Shown: positions 32,117-40,892 of the stretch, piece by piece
How positions within the stretch are numbered: position 1 is the stretch's first letter
Layout: each line of letters opens with the position of its first letter
From: Microvirga pudoricolor
Lineage (GTDB): Bacteria > Pseudomonadota > Alphaproteobacteria > Rhizobiales > Beijerinckiaceae
Assembly (NCBI RefSeq): GCF_016892705.1
Contig: NZ_JAFEMB010000005.1
Span: 62,001 to 126,000 of the forward strand
DNA length: 64,000 bases
Reading direction: 5' to 3'
Made by a program: the position numbers and the translations under genes
The notes under the pieces: generated by a model
What the model was told of the DNA's origin: nothing
Seen by the model: the letters and a program-made list of their open reading frames with translations, nothing else
Databases searched by the model: none

Positions 32117-32130
32117 GGGGACGGGCAAGG

Positions 32131-33537
32131 ATGGCTGAACGAGACGTGTCGCGCACGGGCGCCGTGATGGCCGCGATCCGGTCGAAGATCGCCGGGCGGG
32201 CGCTCGGCGCGGGCGATCGCCTGCCTTCGATCCGACGCCTGGCGGCGACCATGGGGGTGTCGCCGTCCACCGTGGTGGAAGCCTATGACCGTCTCGCGGC
32301 GGAAGGGATCATCCGCTCGCGGCGCGGGTCCGGCTTCTACGTGACGGGAGCGGGCACGCCGCCCATGGCGCTCGCCCATTCGGAGCCTCGCCGGGAGCGG
32401 GCGGTCGACCCGTTCTGGGTCTCGCGGCAATCCCTCGACGCGGATCCGGGCACCTTGAAGCCGGGATGCGGCTGGCTTCCGGCCGATTGGATGCCACACG
32501 CACCTCTCAGGCGGGCCCTGCGAAACCTCGCCCGCGCCGACGAGGCCTTGCTAGTCGAATACGGCAGCACACGGGGCGCCGCGTCCCTGCGCCGCTGGCT
32601 GCTGGGCCGGTTTGCCGAGGAGGGACTGGACGTCGCGCCCGCCCAGCTCATGCTCACCGCGTCGGGAACGCAGGCCATCGACCTGATCGGCCGTTTCCTG
32701 CTGCGCCCCGGCGACACGGTGCTCGTGGACGATCCGTGCTACTTCAATTTTCAGGCCTTGCTGCGCGCGCACCAGGTGCGGATCGTCGGCGTCCCGTACA
32801 CGCCGGCCGGGCCGGAGGTCGGCGCCTTCGAGACTGCGCTGGCGGAGGAGCGGCCCCGGCTCTACATCACGAATTCGGCCCTGCATAACCCCACGGGCGG
32901 AACGCTCTCGCCTCAAACCGCGCACCGGATCCTGAGAGCCGCCGCGCTTCACGGCCTCACGGTCGTCGAGGACGACATCTTCGCGGATTTCGAGCCCGAT
33001 CCCTCGCCGCGCCTGGCCGTACTCGACGGGTTGGAGCGGGTCATCCGCATCGGCAGCTTCTCGAAGACCCTCTCGGCCTCGGTGCGGTGCGGCTACATCG
33101 CCGCGCGGGCGGACTGGATCGAGGGGCTGGTCGATCTCCAGGTCGCGACGTGCTTCGGAGGGCCGAGCCCCGTGGCGACGGAGATCGTGGCGGCCATTCT
33201 CGCCGGAGGGGGATACCGCAAGCACATGGACGATCTGCGCAGGCGCCTCGAACGAGCGCGGCGCGACGTGGCCGCGCGGCTCGAGCCCCTCGGCATCCGT
33301 CCCTGGCTCATGCCGCGGGGCGGGTTCTATCTCTGGTGCCGCCTGCCGGACGGCGTCGATTCCGCGGCGCTCGCCCGCCGCTGCCTCGACGAGAACGTGG
33401 TCCTGGCGCCCGGCAACGTCTTCAGCGCGTCGCAGCGCTCGGGCGGCTTCATGCGGGTCAACGTCGCCCAATCGCAGGACCCGCTGGTCTTCGACGTGCT
33501 CGGACGGGCTGTCAGGGAGCTGCGAGGCGGGGCATGA
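32131..33537 (+). CDS. MocR-type GntR/aminotransferase fusion regulator
   Basis: A 468-residue regulator. An N-terminal GntR winged helix (~8-75; DRLPSIRRLAATMGVSPSTV then AAEGIIRSRRGSGFYV) is joined to a fold-type I aminotransferase-like domain (~100-465) with the PLP lysine in GSFSKTLSASVRCGYI and substrate-site residues NPTGGTLSP. MocR proteins (PdxR, GabR) sense PLP or PLP adducts. The divergent EamA exporter is its likely target, possibly exporting an amino acid. The start ATG 32131 is the first Met of the domain. Confidence 0.9.
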   Translation: MAERDVSRTGAVMAAIRSKIAGRALGAGDRLPSIRRLAATMGVSPSTVVEAYDRLAAEGIIRSRRGSGFYVTGAGTPPMALAHSEPRRERAVDPFWVSRQSLDADPGTLKPGCGWLPADWMPHAPLRRALRNLARADEALLVEYGSTRGAASLRRWLLGRFAEEGLDVAPAQLMLTASGTQAIDLIGRFLLRPGDTVLVDDPCYFNFQALLRAHQVRIVGVPYTPAGPEVGAFETALAEERPRLYITNSALHNPTGGTLSPQTAHRILRAAALHGLTVVEDDIFADFEPDPSPRLAVLDGLERVIRIGSFSKTLSASVRCGYIAARADWIEGLVDLQVATCFGGPSPVATEIVAAILAGGGYRKHMDDLRRRLERARRDVAARLEPLGIRPWLMPRGGFYLWCRLPDGVDSAALARRCLDENVVLAPGNVFSASQRSGGFMRVNVAQSQDPLVFDVLGRAVRELRGGA

Positions 33538-33598
33538 AAGCGCGCTCGTATGGCGTAGAAGGGACGCTCACCTCGGCAACGATTCGGGACGCGCCACC

Positions 33599-33847
33599 AT
33601 GAGCTTTGCGGATATCGTCGGTCTGATCGGCGTGGCGGCCTACCTGTCGGCCTACGGGCTGCTGCAGCTCGGCCGCCTCAAGGTCGAGGAGCGCGCCTAC
33701 GCGCTGCTCAACGGTCTCGGCGCGCTCCTCATTCTCTATTCGCTGATCTACGACTTCAACCTGCCGTCCTTCGTCACGCAATCCTTCTGGCTGTTCTTCA
33801 CCGTTCTCGGCTATTGGCGCTCGCGGGCGGGGCGTCCGGCGCGCTGA
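33599..33847 (+). CDS. CBU_0592-like small membrane protein
   Basis: An 82-residue protein with three hydrophobic spans (~4-22, ~35-51, ~58-75), opening MSFADIVGLIGVAAYLSAYG and containing ERAYALLNGLGALLILYSLI. This is the layout of the CBU_0592 family of unknown function. It begins 61 bases after the MocR gene on the same strand and may be co-transcribed. Confidence 0.75.
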   Translation: MSFADIVGLIGVAAYLSAYGLLQLGRLKVEERAYALLNGLGALLILYSLIYDFNLPSFVTQSFWLFFTVLGYWRSRAGRPAR

Positions 33848-33854
33848 CCGGCGC

Positions 33855-34103
33855 TCAGGCTGCGGATTCCCGCTCGCGCCGGATCGCGCCCAGAATGGCG
33901 TCGTCGTCGTGCCCCTCCCAGTCCAGGGGAAGCTCCACGCGAACCGACTGCGCTCCGCCGGCCGGGGTGCACACCACGTGCACCCGGTCCTTCGCGCCGT
34001 CCACGCGGGCGGCCTCGACCTTTTCGGGATCGTTGCCAAGCCCCGCGAAGGCCTGGATGCAGCTCCAGACGATTCCGTCGGCGTCGGTCACCTCGCGGGT
34101 CAT
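33855..34103 (-). CDS. Small acidic hypothetical protein
   Basis: An 82-residue protein starting MTREVTDADGIVWSCIQAFA at ATG 34103 with AGGAG five bases upstream. It shows a beta-rich pattern (DGIVWSCIQ, VHVVCTPAGG, SVRVELPLDWEGHDDD) and a C-terminal helix. Similar small proteins occur in Methylobacteriaceae, as I recall, without known function. The frame upstream to 34277 overlaps the divergent gene and is rejected. Confidence 0.65.
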   Translation of the reverse strand: MTREVTDADGIVWSCIQAFAGLGNDPEKVEAARVDGAKDRVHVVCTPAGGAQSVRVELPLDWEGHDDDAILGAIRRERESAA

Positions 34104-34271
34104 GGGGTCTCCTGCGGTCAATCGGACTCCGGGTTGAAAGTGGAGCGGCGGCACGGCGTTTCGAGGGGCACCGCGCCCGGCCCGACGAATGAATAAGCTC
34201 AAGGTTCGAACATTCGGCAAGCCCCGCCGTTGAGAGGTGATCTCATACCGTTCAGGCAGGAGGGTGTTGCC

Positions 34272-34478
34272 ATGCACAACGCTTTCGCTTCAGGCCAACT
34301 CGTCGTCCACAGTTTCGGCGCGGAGGGCGTGTGCCGCATCGTCGGCGCGATGCCGCATCTTCCGGACGGCGAGCGGCAATATCTTGTGACCGACTCGGTG
34401 GGCCGCATTGCCCGCGTCGTGCGCGAGAGCAACCTGCGGGAGGCCCCACTCAGGACAACGGTCTCGACGGACCGGTAG
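34272..34478 (+). CDS. Small conserved protein, paralogue of 22927-23121
   Basis: A 68-residue protein starting MHNAFASGQLVVHSFGAEGV at ATG 34272, with AGGAGGG six bases upstream. The pattern F-x-x-G-Q-L-V, a QYLVTDSVGR strand and IARVVRESNL mirrors the product at 22,927 (which ends ERAVRESEI). The two form a family common in Rhizobiales, of unknown function, and the fold looks like a small beta barrel. Confidence 0.65.
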   Translation: MHNAFASGQLVVHSFGAEGVCRIVGAMPHLPDGERQYLVTDSVGRIARVVRESNLREAPLRTTVSTDR

Positions 34479-34502
34479 GACGCCCGAAAGTACGAGGCGC
34501 GC

Positions 34503-37500
34503 TCATTCCTCGTCTTCGAAAAGCGCGCCGACCTGTGTCTTCGGCTCCACCCCCGCCTTGGCGGCGAGAAGCACCAGCTGGGGCAGCGTCTGCACATCGA
34601 GCCTTTGCATCACGCGGGCGCGGTAGATCTCCACGGTCCTGGGGCTCAGGCCGAGATCGAGGGCGATGGTCTTGTTGGTGCCGCCCGCCAGCAGCCCCTC
34701 CAACACAGCCCGCTCGCGCTCCGGCAGGGAGTGGATGCGGGCCTTCGCCTGATCGGCCTCCTGGCCCTTGGTCTCCCGAGCCTGGACGCGGTTCGTCACG
34801 CTGGCCACGGCCGCGAGGAGGTCCTCCCGCGTATAGGGAATCGACAGAAAATCGGCGGCTCCCGCCTTGATGGCCCTGACGCCGTAGAGCACGTCTCCAC
34901 CGGGATCGCCAATGACGATGACGGGCAGGTCGACTCTCTGCGCCTTGATGTCCCGCAGCACCGCCACGCCGCCCGAGCCCGGATCGCCCACGTCGCACAC
35001 GACGCAGCCGGGCGCGAGCGCGGGCGCCGCCGCCAGGAAGCCCGCGGCGGAGGTGAATCGGCGGACGTTGTATCCGGCGCTCCTCAGCATTCCCGCCAAG
35101 CTCTCGGCGGACGCGTTGTTGCTGTCGATCGCATAGACGAAATGCCCGTCTTGCTGCGTGATGTCCTGCATCAGCCCGCCGATACGGCGGACGCGTCCCT
35201 CGGCACTCCGGATCGGGAAGAACGTGTCCCGCAGCCAACGGATCGTCCGATCCGGGCGGAGGATCCGGTATTCCTCGACCACGACCTCGCCCAGCCGAAC
35301 TTGGTCCAACGCACGCGCGACGCGGTCGCGATCTTCGTGATAGATCGACTGCATCCAGTCATGCAGGCGGGTGGGAACGTTCACGGCGGATCCCCAGAGC
35401 ATTTTGAACCGAGCGCCCAGATGGGTCAGCGTCTCCGTCTCCAGGTCGAGGTCCCAAAGGATATGCGCGGAATGTTCGGCGAACTGGCGCAGGCGTTTCT
35501 CGCTTTCATGCAAGGCCGCCTCGGCCTCCTTCAACTTCGTGACGTCCTGCCCGATTCCTCCGATGCGGATCACGTGCCCTTTTGTGTCGCAGATTGGAAA
35601 GTCGGAGTTGCGAAGCCACCGGATCCTGCCGTCAACGGGCCGCCTGATGCGGTACTCGAACCTTACCCGCTTCCCTTCGAGGACTTCCGCGATGCACTCG
35701 AGCGAACGGTCACGGTCTTCCGGCACGATGATTCGTGCCCAACCCTTGAAGTTGTCGCCCTTCAGCGCCTCCTCGACGCCGAGGCCGTAGATCGTCTCGA
35801 AGGCAGGACTCAGATACTCCAACTGCAGGCTCCTCGCGTTGCGGATCCAGATCACGTCCGAGGACGCCTCGCCGAATTGCCGTAAACGTTCCTCGCTCTC
35901 CTGCAGGGCCGCATGGGCCGTATGAGACCGAACGGCCACGCTGGCGAGGCGGGCGCAGATGTCGTTGAGACGCTTTTCCCGCTCGGAGAGATGGTGGGGC
36001 TCGCGCCAATGCGTGGAGAGCATCCCGATCGGTTCTCCGTCCGATCCGACAAGCGGCGTCGACAGGACGGCCCTGAAGCCGGCGCGACGCGCATCCTCCA
36101 CCCGGGGCCGAAACTCCTCGTCCCGTTCGGTGTCGGTGATCTCGACGGATTGCCGGAGTGTCAAAGCCCGGCCGCAGGCCGAAACATCGGCGGCATCGAC
36201 TGCCGCGAACGCGTCGAGGAAGGGCTGCTCGAAACCCTGAGAGACGGCAATCCGCAACTTGCCGCTCGCCGGATCGAGAAGCTGGACATTGCCGAATTGC
36301 GCCGCTGACATCTCCACGGCCGCATCCAGGATGAGCCCGAGCAGAACTGTGAGATCGCTCTCGACCACGACGCGCTGCGCGAGCTTGTGCAGCCGCACCA
36401 TGGCGGCCAGTTCGGCCTTGAGTTCCAGATCCGCCTGCTTGCGTTCGGTGATGTTGGCGAACAGGGAGGCGAAGCGGTCGTCCTCATGCGGGAACAACCC
36501 GACCTCGTACCATTGGCCGAGACCCTCGTTGAAGTATTCGAACCGGTTCGGCCGACCGGATGCGACCGCCTCCGCCGCCATCGTCAAGGTGCGCTCGTCC
36601 GGGATCGGAATCGCCTCGGAGCGCAGACGCCCTTTGACCTGGGAGGCGCTGAGCCCCGTGAGTTTTTCGAAAGCGGGATTCACCTCCACGAAGCGATAGT
36701 CCACGGCATCGCCCCGTGCGTCGCGCACGACCTCGCACAACGCATAACCCTCGTCCATCGCATCGAACAGCTGCCGGTATTTCTGCTCGCTTTCCTCGAG
36801 CTTGGATCTCGCGATCTGGTCCTGGAGGCGGAGAACCTCGTCTGGGGCGCTCTTCCAGTCCGTGATGTCCTTGGTGGTCGTCGCCACGCCGTCGCCGAGC
36901 TTGACGACCGATTGAAGAAACCATCCGTTGAACTGCTCGTGGGGGTAATAGTGCTCGGCGATCTCGGCCTTTCCGCTCTCGGTCACACGCTTGAAGGCGC
37001 CGAAAATGTCTTCCTGCACCACGCCCGGGTTGCGCTCCAGCAGGCTTTCGCCTCGCACCTCGCCGTATTTGCTCTCCGAGGTGTGGTTGTTCAAAAGCCA
37101 GCGGAAGTCGACGATCTCGCCGGCCTCGTCGCGAATGGCCGCGAAGACCTGGATCATGTCCATCGAGGAATCCATGGTGGCCTGCAGGAGGTCGCGGCTG
37201 GACATCAGCTCGGCCGGCCGCTCGTCGACCTGTCGCATCAGCTCCGCCCGGTATGCCGCCTCGCTGCTGCGCAGCCGATCCAGCGCCTCCCGCCGCTCGG
37301 TCACGTCCGTGCCGGTGCCGAACCATTCCACGATCTCCCCGTCGGGTCCGAGGATCGGAACGGCGCGCGACACGACCCACCCGATCCCGCCATCGGCGCG
37401 GTTCACGCGATGCTCGAGTTCGAACAGGGATTTGGTCCGGATGGCTTCGTCGATGGCGGCGAAGATCGCCGGGCGATCGTCCGGCGGAAGATAGTTGTCC

Positions 37501-38141
37501 GCCCAGTCCTCAATGGGCTCGACCGTGTCGGCCAGGATGTCCCGGCCGGACAACTGGTACATCTGCCGCCAGTCAGGGCTCATGCGGTACATCATGAAGG
37601 TCCCGGCCGTGACCAGGGCCCGGAACCGCTGCTCGCTCTCCCGCAGCGCCCTCTGGGCCAAGTGCTGCGCCGTGGTTTCGAATATGGTCACCTGGATACC
37701 GGCGACGGCGCCCCTGTCGTCCCAGACCGGGTTGTAGGTGAGGGTGAACCAAGCGTTCGTCAGCACACCGCCCCGAGAAAGGGGGTAGAGGGCATCCTCG
37801 AAGGTGCAGGTTTCGCCCTTCCAGACGCGGTCGTAGATCGGCTTGTTGATGTGCCAGACCTCGGGCCAGACCTCACGGGTGGGCCGACCCAGCCCGGCCG
37901 GGTGCTTGTTGCCCAAGATTGCCGCGTAGCCGTCGTTATAGATCTGGATGAGTTCGGAGCCCCAGAGGACGACCATGGGAAACCCGTTTCCCAGGACGAG
38001 GTCGATCGTCGTCCGCATGCCTGACGGCCACGTCTCGATGGGACCGAGCGGCGTCTCCGCCCAATCATGCCGGCGGATCAGAGTCCTCATGGTCCCGCCG
38101 CCGTGAGGCCAGGACCCGGTCGAGCGAGCCATGTCCGCCAT
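34503..38141 (-). CDS. Giant PAS/GAF sensor fused to receiver and LuxR-type DNA-binding domain
   Basis: A 1,212-residue soluble protein. Approximate layout: PAS-like domain (~15-160; HDWAETPLGPIETWPSGM, shared with the HWE kinase at 13.7 kb), PAS (~175-295), PAS (~325-440), PAS (~455-580), GAF (~585-745), PAS (~755-875), PAS (~885-995), FixJ-type receiver (~1000-1115) and LuxR-type helix-turn-helix (~1135-1200; ERAVLEGLLAGGTNKTIALD). No histidine kinase core is present. The receiver keeps the acceptor Asp (~1050, CVVCDVGDP), but the conserved Lys is Ile (~1101, DFLSIPY) and the Thr/Ser is Gly (~1078). It may therefore be a sensor that drives transcription directly. Start 38141 or 38132 is undecided. 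Confidence 0.88.
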   Translation of the reverse strand: MADMARSTGSWPHGGGTMRTLIRRHDWAETPLGPIETWPSGMRTTIDLVLGNGFPMVVLWGSELIQIYNDGYAAILGNKHPAGLGRPTREVWPEVWHINKPIYDRVWKGETCTFEDALYPLSRGGVLTNAWFTLTYNPVWDDRGAVAGIQVTIFETTAQHLAQRALRESEQRFRALVTAGTFMMYRMSPDWRQMYQLSGRDILADTVEPIEDWADNYLPPDDRPAIFAAIDEAIRTKSLFELEHRVNRADGGIGWVVSRAVPILGPDGEIVEWFGTGTDVTERREALDRLRSSEAAYRAELMRQVDERPAELMSSRDLLQATMDSSMDMIQVFAAIRDEAGEIVDFRWLLNNHTSESKYGEVRGESLLERNPGVVQEDIFGAFKRVTESGKAEIAEHYYPHEQFNGWFLQSVVKLGDGVATTTKDITDWKSAPDEVLRLQDQIARSKLEESEQKYRQLFDAMDEGYALCEVVRDARGDAVDYRFVEVNPAFEKLTGLSASQVKGRLRSEAIPIPDERTLTMAAEAVASGRPNRFEYFNEGLGQWYEVGLFPHEDDRFASLFANITERKQADLELKAELAAMVRLHKLAQRVVVESDLTVLLGLILDAAVEMSAAQFGNVQLLDPASGKLRIAVSQGFEQPFLDAFAAVDAADVSACGRALTLRQSVEITDTERDEEFRPRVEDARRAGFRAVLSTPLVGSDGEPIGMLSTHWREPHHLSEREKRLNDICARLASVAVRSHTAHAALQESEERLRQFGEASSDVIWIRNARSLQLEYLSPAFETIYGLGVEEALKGDNFKGWARIIVPEDRDRSLECIAEVLEGKRVRFEYRIRRPVDGRIRWLRNSDFPICDTKGHVIRIGGIGQDVTKLKEAEAALHESEKRLRQFAEHSAHILWDLDLETETLTHLGARFKMLWGSAVNVPTRLHDWMQSIYHEDRDRVARALDQVRLGEVVVEEYRILRPDRTIRWLRDTFFPIRSAEGRVRRIGGLMQDITQQDGHFVYAIDSNNASAESLAGMLRSAGYNVRRFTSAAGFLAAAPALAPGCVVCDVGDPGSGGVAVLRDIKAQRVDLPVIVIGDPGGDVLYGVRAIKAGAADFLSIPYTREDLLAAVASVTNRVQARETKGQEADQAKARIHSLPERERAVLEGLLAGGTNKTIALDLGLSPRTVEIYRARVMQRLDVQTLPQLVLLAAKAGVEPKTQVGALFEDEE

Positions 38142-38344
38142 CCGCTGGTGTGTCCATGCTTCTTACATGGACCCGCGTACGGAACCTACGTGATATCCCC
38201 TAGGAGTTCAACGATTGAGGGCCTGGGGTCAGCCGGCCGCGGCGGCTCCCCATGATTCCCGACATGCAGCGGCTCTTGTCCCGGTTCGGCGCTGTGGCAC
38301 CGAGCAACACGTCGTGTCCGGCGAGAACGCGGGAGCCTTAGCCC

Positions 38345-38911
38345 TCACTCGTGGCCCAGGATTTCGGCCAGCTTCGATCTGGCGCGATTGATCCGGCTCT
38401 TGATCGTCCCGATCTCGATGCCGCAGATCTCGGCCGCCTCCTTGTAGCCCAGACCTTCCGCCGCCGTGAGGAGAAGCGCCTCGCGCTGCTCGGGGGGCAG
38501 CTTGTGCAGGGCTTTCCAGACGTCGTGCAGGTAGAGCGGGCTCTCCTGGTCGGGCATAGTCGCCTGCGCCCCGGCGATATGCCCGTCCGGATCGGGAACC
38601 TCGCGCTTGAGCTTCCTGTAATGGGTGTAGAACTGATTGCGCAGGATGGTGAATAGCCAAGCCGTCAGGCTCGTGCCCGGCGTGAAGCGGTCGATGTTGT
38701 CGAGGCCCCGCAGGAGCGCTTCCTGCACCAGATCGTCGGCGCGGTCCACATTGCCCGTCAGGGAAATCGCGAAGGCTCGGAGACTGGGAATCGCCGCGAC
38801 GAATTGTTCGCGGATGTCGTCCTGAGGCGGCACGAGGGCTCCATACCTGGCATCGACCAGGGGCTCGATCACTGGCGCTCCGCCTGACTGGGCATGAGGA
38901 TTGGCATCCAT
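38345..38911 (-). CDS. ECF sigma factor, EcfG-like
   Basis: A 188-residue sigma factor. Region 2 is at ~35-100 (ADDLVQEALLRGLDNIDRF, SLTAWLFTILRNQFYTHYRK) and region 4 at ~128-185 (LPPEQREALLLTAAEGLGYK, IGTIKSRINRARSKLAEIL). The segment REVPDPDGHIAG between them is usual for EcfG and close alphaproteobacterial groups. The start has GGAGG five bases before ATG. No anti-sigma NepR or PhyR gene is beside it, so it is probably a paralogue. It lies upstream of the giant PAS regulator on the same strand, 203 bases away. Confidence 0.88.
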   Translation of the reverse strand: MDANPHAQSGGAPVIEPLVDARYGALVPPQDDIREQFVAAIPSLRAFAISLTGNVDRADDLVQEALLRGLDNIDRFTPGTSLTAWLFTILRNQFYTHYRKLKREVPDPDGHIAGAQATMPDQESPLYLHDVWKALHKLPPEQREALLLTAAEGLGYKEAAEICGIEIGTIKSRINRARSKLAEILGHE

Positions 38912-39084
38912 GACGGCCTCCGGGTCGGACTCAAGAGGGGCCGCACCACCGCGAGCGGGGCACGCTCAAGGCGATGCGGGCCCGCTTTAACCTGTGGGAG
39001 CGGGGCTCCGCTGCCATGCGGAGCAGCCCTAGGGAATCTACCTATCAGCGGAGCAGCGCGTGGGATCGGCCTGGGCCCGGCCCT

Positions 39085-39114
39085 GGGACGGGCTGGGACG
39101 GGCCGGGACGGGCG
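39085..39114. repeat. Three tandem 10-bp units (GGGACGGGCN)
   Basis: Three exact units differing only in the last base, in the 240-base gap between the sigma-factor and DUF1801 genes. They may be slippage-prone or a regulator site; the rest of the gap is GC-rich and shows nothing else. Confidence 0.7.
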
Positions 39115-39151
39115 AGATGCTGCGTTGCGGCGGGGTGCGAAGCGGTCGGAC

Positions 39152-39613
39152 CTAGCCGTTCCATCCGGGCCTTTCGGCAGCCTGCCGGATCCAGTCGGAC
39201 AGTTGCGCCTCGTCGAGCGGGTCGCGCTCGCGGATGTGGCAGTACCGAGTGGTCGGGTCCTTGGACGCGACCGGCGGCAGAGGGGTCAGGGCCGCGCCGT
39301 TGAAGAAGGCCAGCTTGATGTAGGCCGTGAAGCAATGCATCCCGAGAAACCAGCCCCCGCCCTCGACGCCGTAGAGCGGCGAGTTCCACTTCACGGCCCG
39401 GCGGACGCCCGGCACCGTGCGGGCGACCAGCGCGTCGAGCCGATGGCCGATGTCACCCTTCCAGCCCGGCATCGCGGCGATGTAGGCCCGCACCGGTCCC
39501 TCGCCGTCGCCCTTGGCGATCTGGGGGTTGCCGCCCGGCAGAAGGCGCGGGACCGGGGCAGCGGGGCCGGCGGCCAAGCTCCTGGAAAGCTGCGTGCGGG
39601 GCGCTTTCGTCAT
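39152..39613 (-). CDS. DUF1801 family protein
   Basis: A 153-residue protein. After a variable N-terminus, the domain (~40-150) shows MPGWKGDIGHRLDALVARTV, AVKWNSPLYGVEGGGWFLGM (the diagnostic K-W-x-x-P-x-Y-x-x-E-G block) and YIKLAFFNGAAL. The fold is the YdhG-like alpha+beta domain; its function is not known, although iron-sulfur or frataxin-like roles have been suggested. Start is ATG 39613. Confidence 0.85.
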   Translation of the reverse strand: MTKAPRTQLSRSLAAGPAAPVPRLLPGGNPQIAKGDGEGPVRAYIAAMPGWKGDIGHRLDALVARTVPGVRRAVKWNSPLYGVEGGGWFLGMHCFTAYIKLAFFNGAALTPLPPVASKDPTTRYCHIRERDPLDEAQLSDWIRQAAERPGWNG

Positions 39614-39783
39614 CTATTCGTCGCCGTCTCCTGCGCCAGGATGGCAGACCGGCTCCCCGCCCGCAACGGGGCGAGGGCCGATTGATCTGCCATCGGCGAA
39701 GCCATAAGGAATCCCCACATACGGATACGGCGGACGCCGCAGCCCATGGGCCGCGCGGGCCGGAGATCGGATCGGAGCGCCCC

Positions 39784-40800
39784 ATGAAGAAGATCGGTTT
39801 TCTCTCGTTCGGCCATTGGTCGCCCTCGCCGGGCTCGCAGACCCGCTCGGCGCGGGACACGCTCCTGCAATCCATCGACCTCGCGGTCGCGGCGGAGGAG
39901 CTCGGGGCGGACGGGGCGTATTTCCGCGTCCACCACTTCGCGCGCCAGCTCGCGTCCCCGTTCCCGCTGCTCGCCGCCGTCGGGGCGCGCACGAAGCGCA
40001 TCGAGATCGGCACGGCCGTGATCGACATGCGCTACGAGAATCCGCTCTACATGGCGGAGGACGCGGGCGCGGCGGACCTCATCGCCGGCGGGCGCTTGCA
40101 GCTCGGCATCAGCCGGGGTTCGCCCGAGCAGGTGATCGACGGCTGGCGCTATTTCGGCTACCAGCCGCAGGAGGGCCAGAGCGACGCCGACATGGCCCGG
40201 CAGCACACGGAAGTTTTCCTCGACGTGCTCCGGGGCGAGGGCTTCGCCCAGCCGAACCCGCGCCCCATGTTCCCCAACCCGCCCGGCCTGCTGCGCCTCG
40301 AGCCACATTCCGAGGGCCTGCGCGAGCGCATCTGGTGGGGTTCGGCCTCCGATTCCACCGCCGTCTGGGCGGCGCGGCAGGGCATGAACCTGCAAAGCTC
40401 GACCCTCAAGGAGGACGAGACGGGCGAGCCCTTCCACGTGCAGCAGGCGCGCCAGATCCGCCGCTACCGGGAGGCCTGGACGGAGGCGGGCCATGCCCGC
40501 GCGCCCCGTGTCTCCGTCTCCCGCTCCATCTTCGCCCTCGTGGACGACCGCGACCGCGCCTATTTCGGGCGCGGCAAGGAGGGCGATCAGGTCGGCATCA
40601 TCGACAACATGCGGGCGATCTTCGGCCGCTCCTACGCGGCGGAGCCCGACAGGCTGGTGGAGGAGCTGCGCGCCGACGAGGCCATCGCGGAGGCCGACAC
40701 CCTGCTGCTCACGGTGCCGAACCAGCTCGGCGTCGACTACAACGCCCACGTGATCGAGGCGATCCTGAAACACGTGGCCCCGGCGCTCGGCTGGCGCTAG
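39784..40800 (+). CDS. Luciferase-like flavin-dependent monooxygenase
   Basis: A 338-residue member of the LLM class (TIM barrel using reduced flavin, FMN or F420). Visible blocks: GADGAYFRVHHFARQLASPF, RIEIGTAVIDMRYENPLYMA and LQLGISRGSPEQVIDGW. ATG 39784 (MKKIGFLSFGHW) follows GGAG by seven bases. A cupin gene starts 93 bases downstream on the same strand. No flavin reductase is nearby and the substrate is unknown. Confidence 0.88.
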   Translation: MKKIGFLSFGHWSPSPGSQTRSARDTLLQSIDLAVAAEELGADGAYFRVHHFARQLASPFPLLAAVGARTKRIEIGTAVIDMRYENPLYMAEDAGAADLIAGGRLQLGISRGSPEQVIDGWRYFGYQPQEGQSDADMARQHTEVFLDVLRGEGFAQPNPRPMFPNPPGLLRLEPHSEGLRERIWWGSASDSTAVWAARQGMNLQSSTLKEDETGEPFHVQQARQIRRYREAWTEAGHARAPRVSVSRSIFALVDDRDRAYFGRGKEGDQVGIIDNMRAIFGRSYAAEPDRLVEELRADEAIAEADTLLLTVPNQLGVDYNAHVIEAILKHVAPALGWR

Positions 40801-40892
40801 CGGGCCCTCCCCAGCGTGCTCTTCCCAGCCTGCCGCCGGGGTGCCAGTCTGGGCCCGCACCGGGAGCACGGATTCCCCGGAAGGGAGGATTC

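Noticed and set aside
36387..38024. 545-codon plus-strand frame opposite the giant PAS regulator
   Set aside because: Same reasoning: the minus-strand product has clear PAS/GAF patterns and this one has none.
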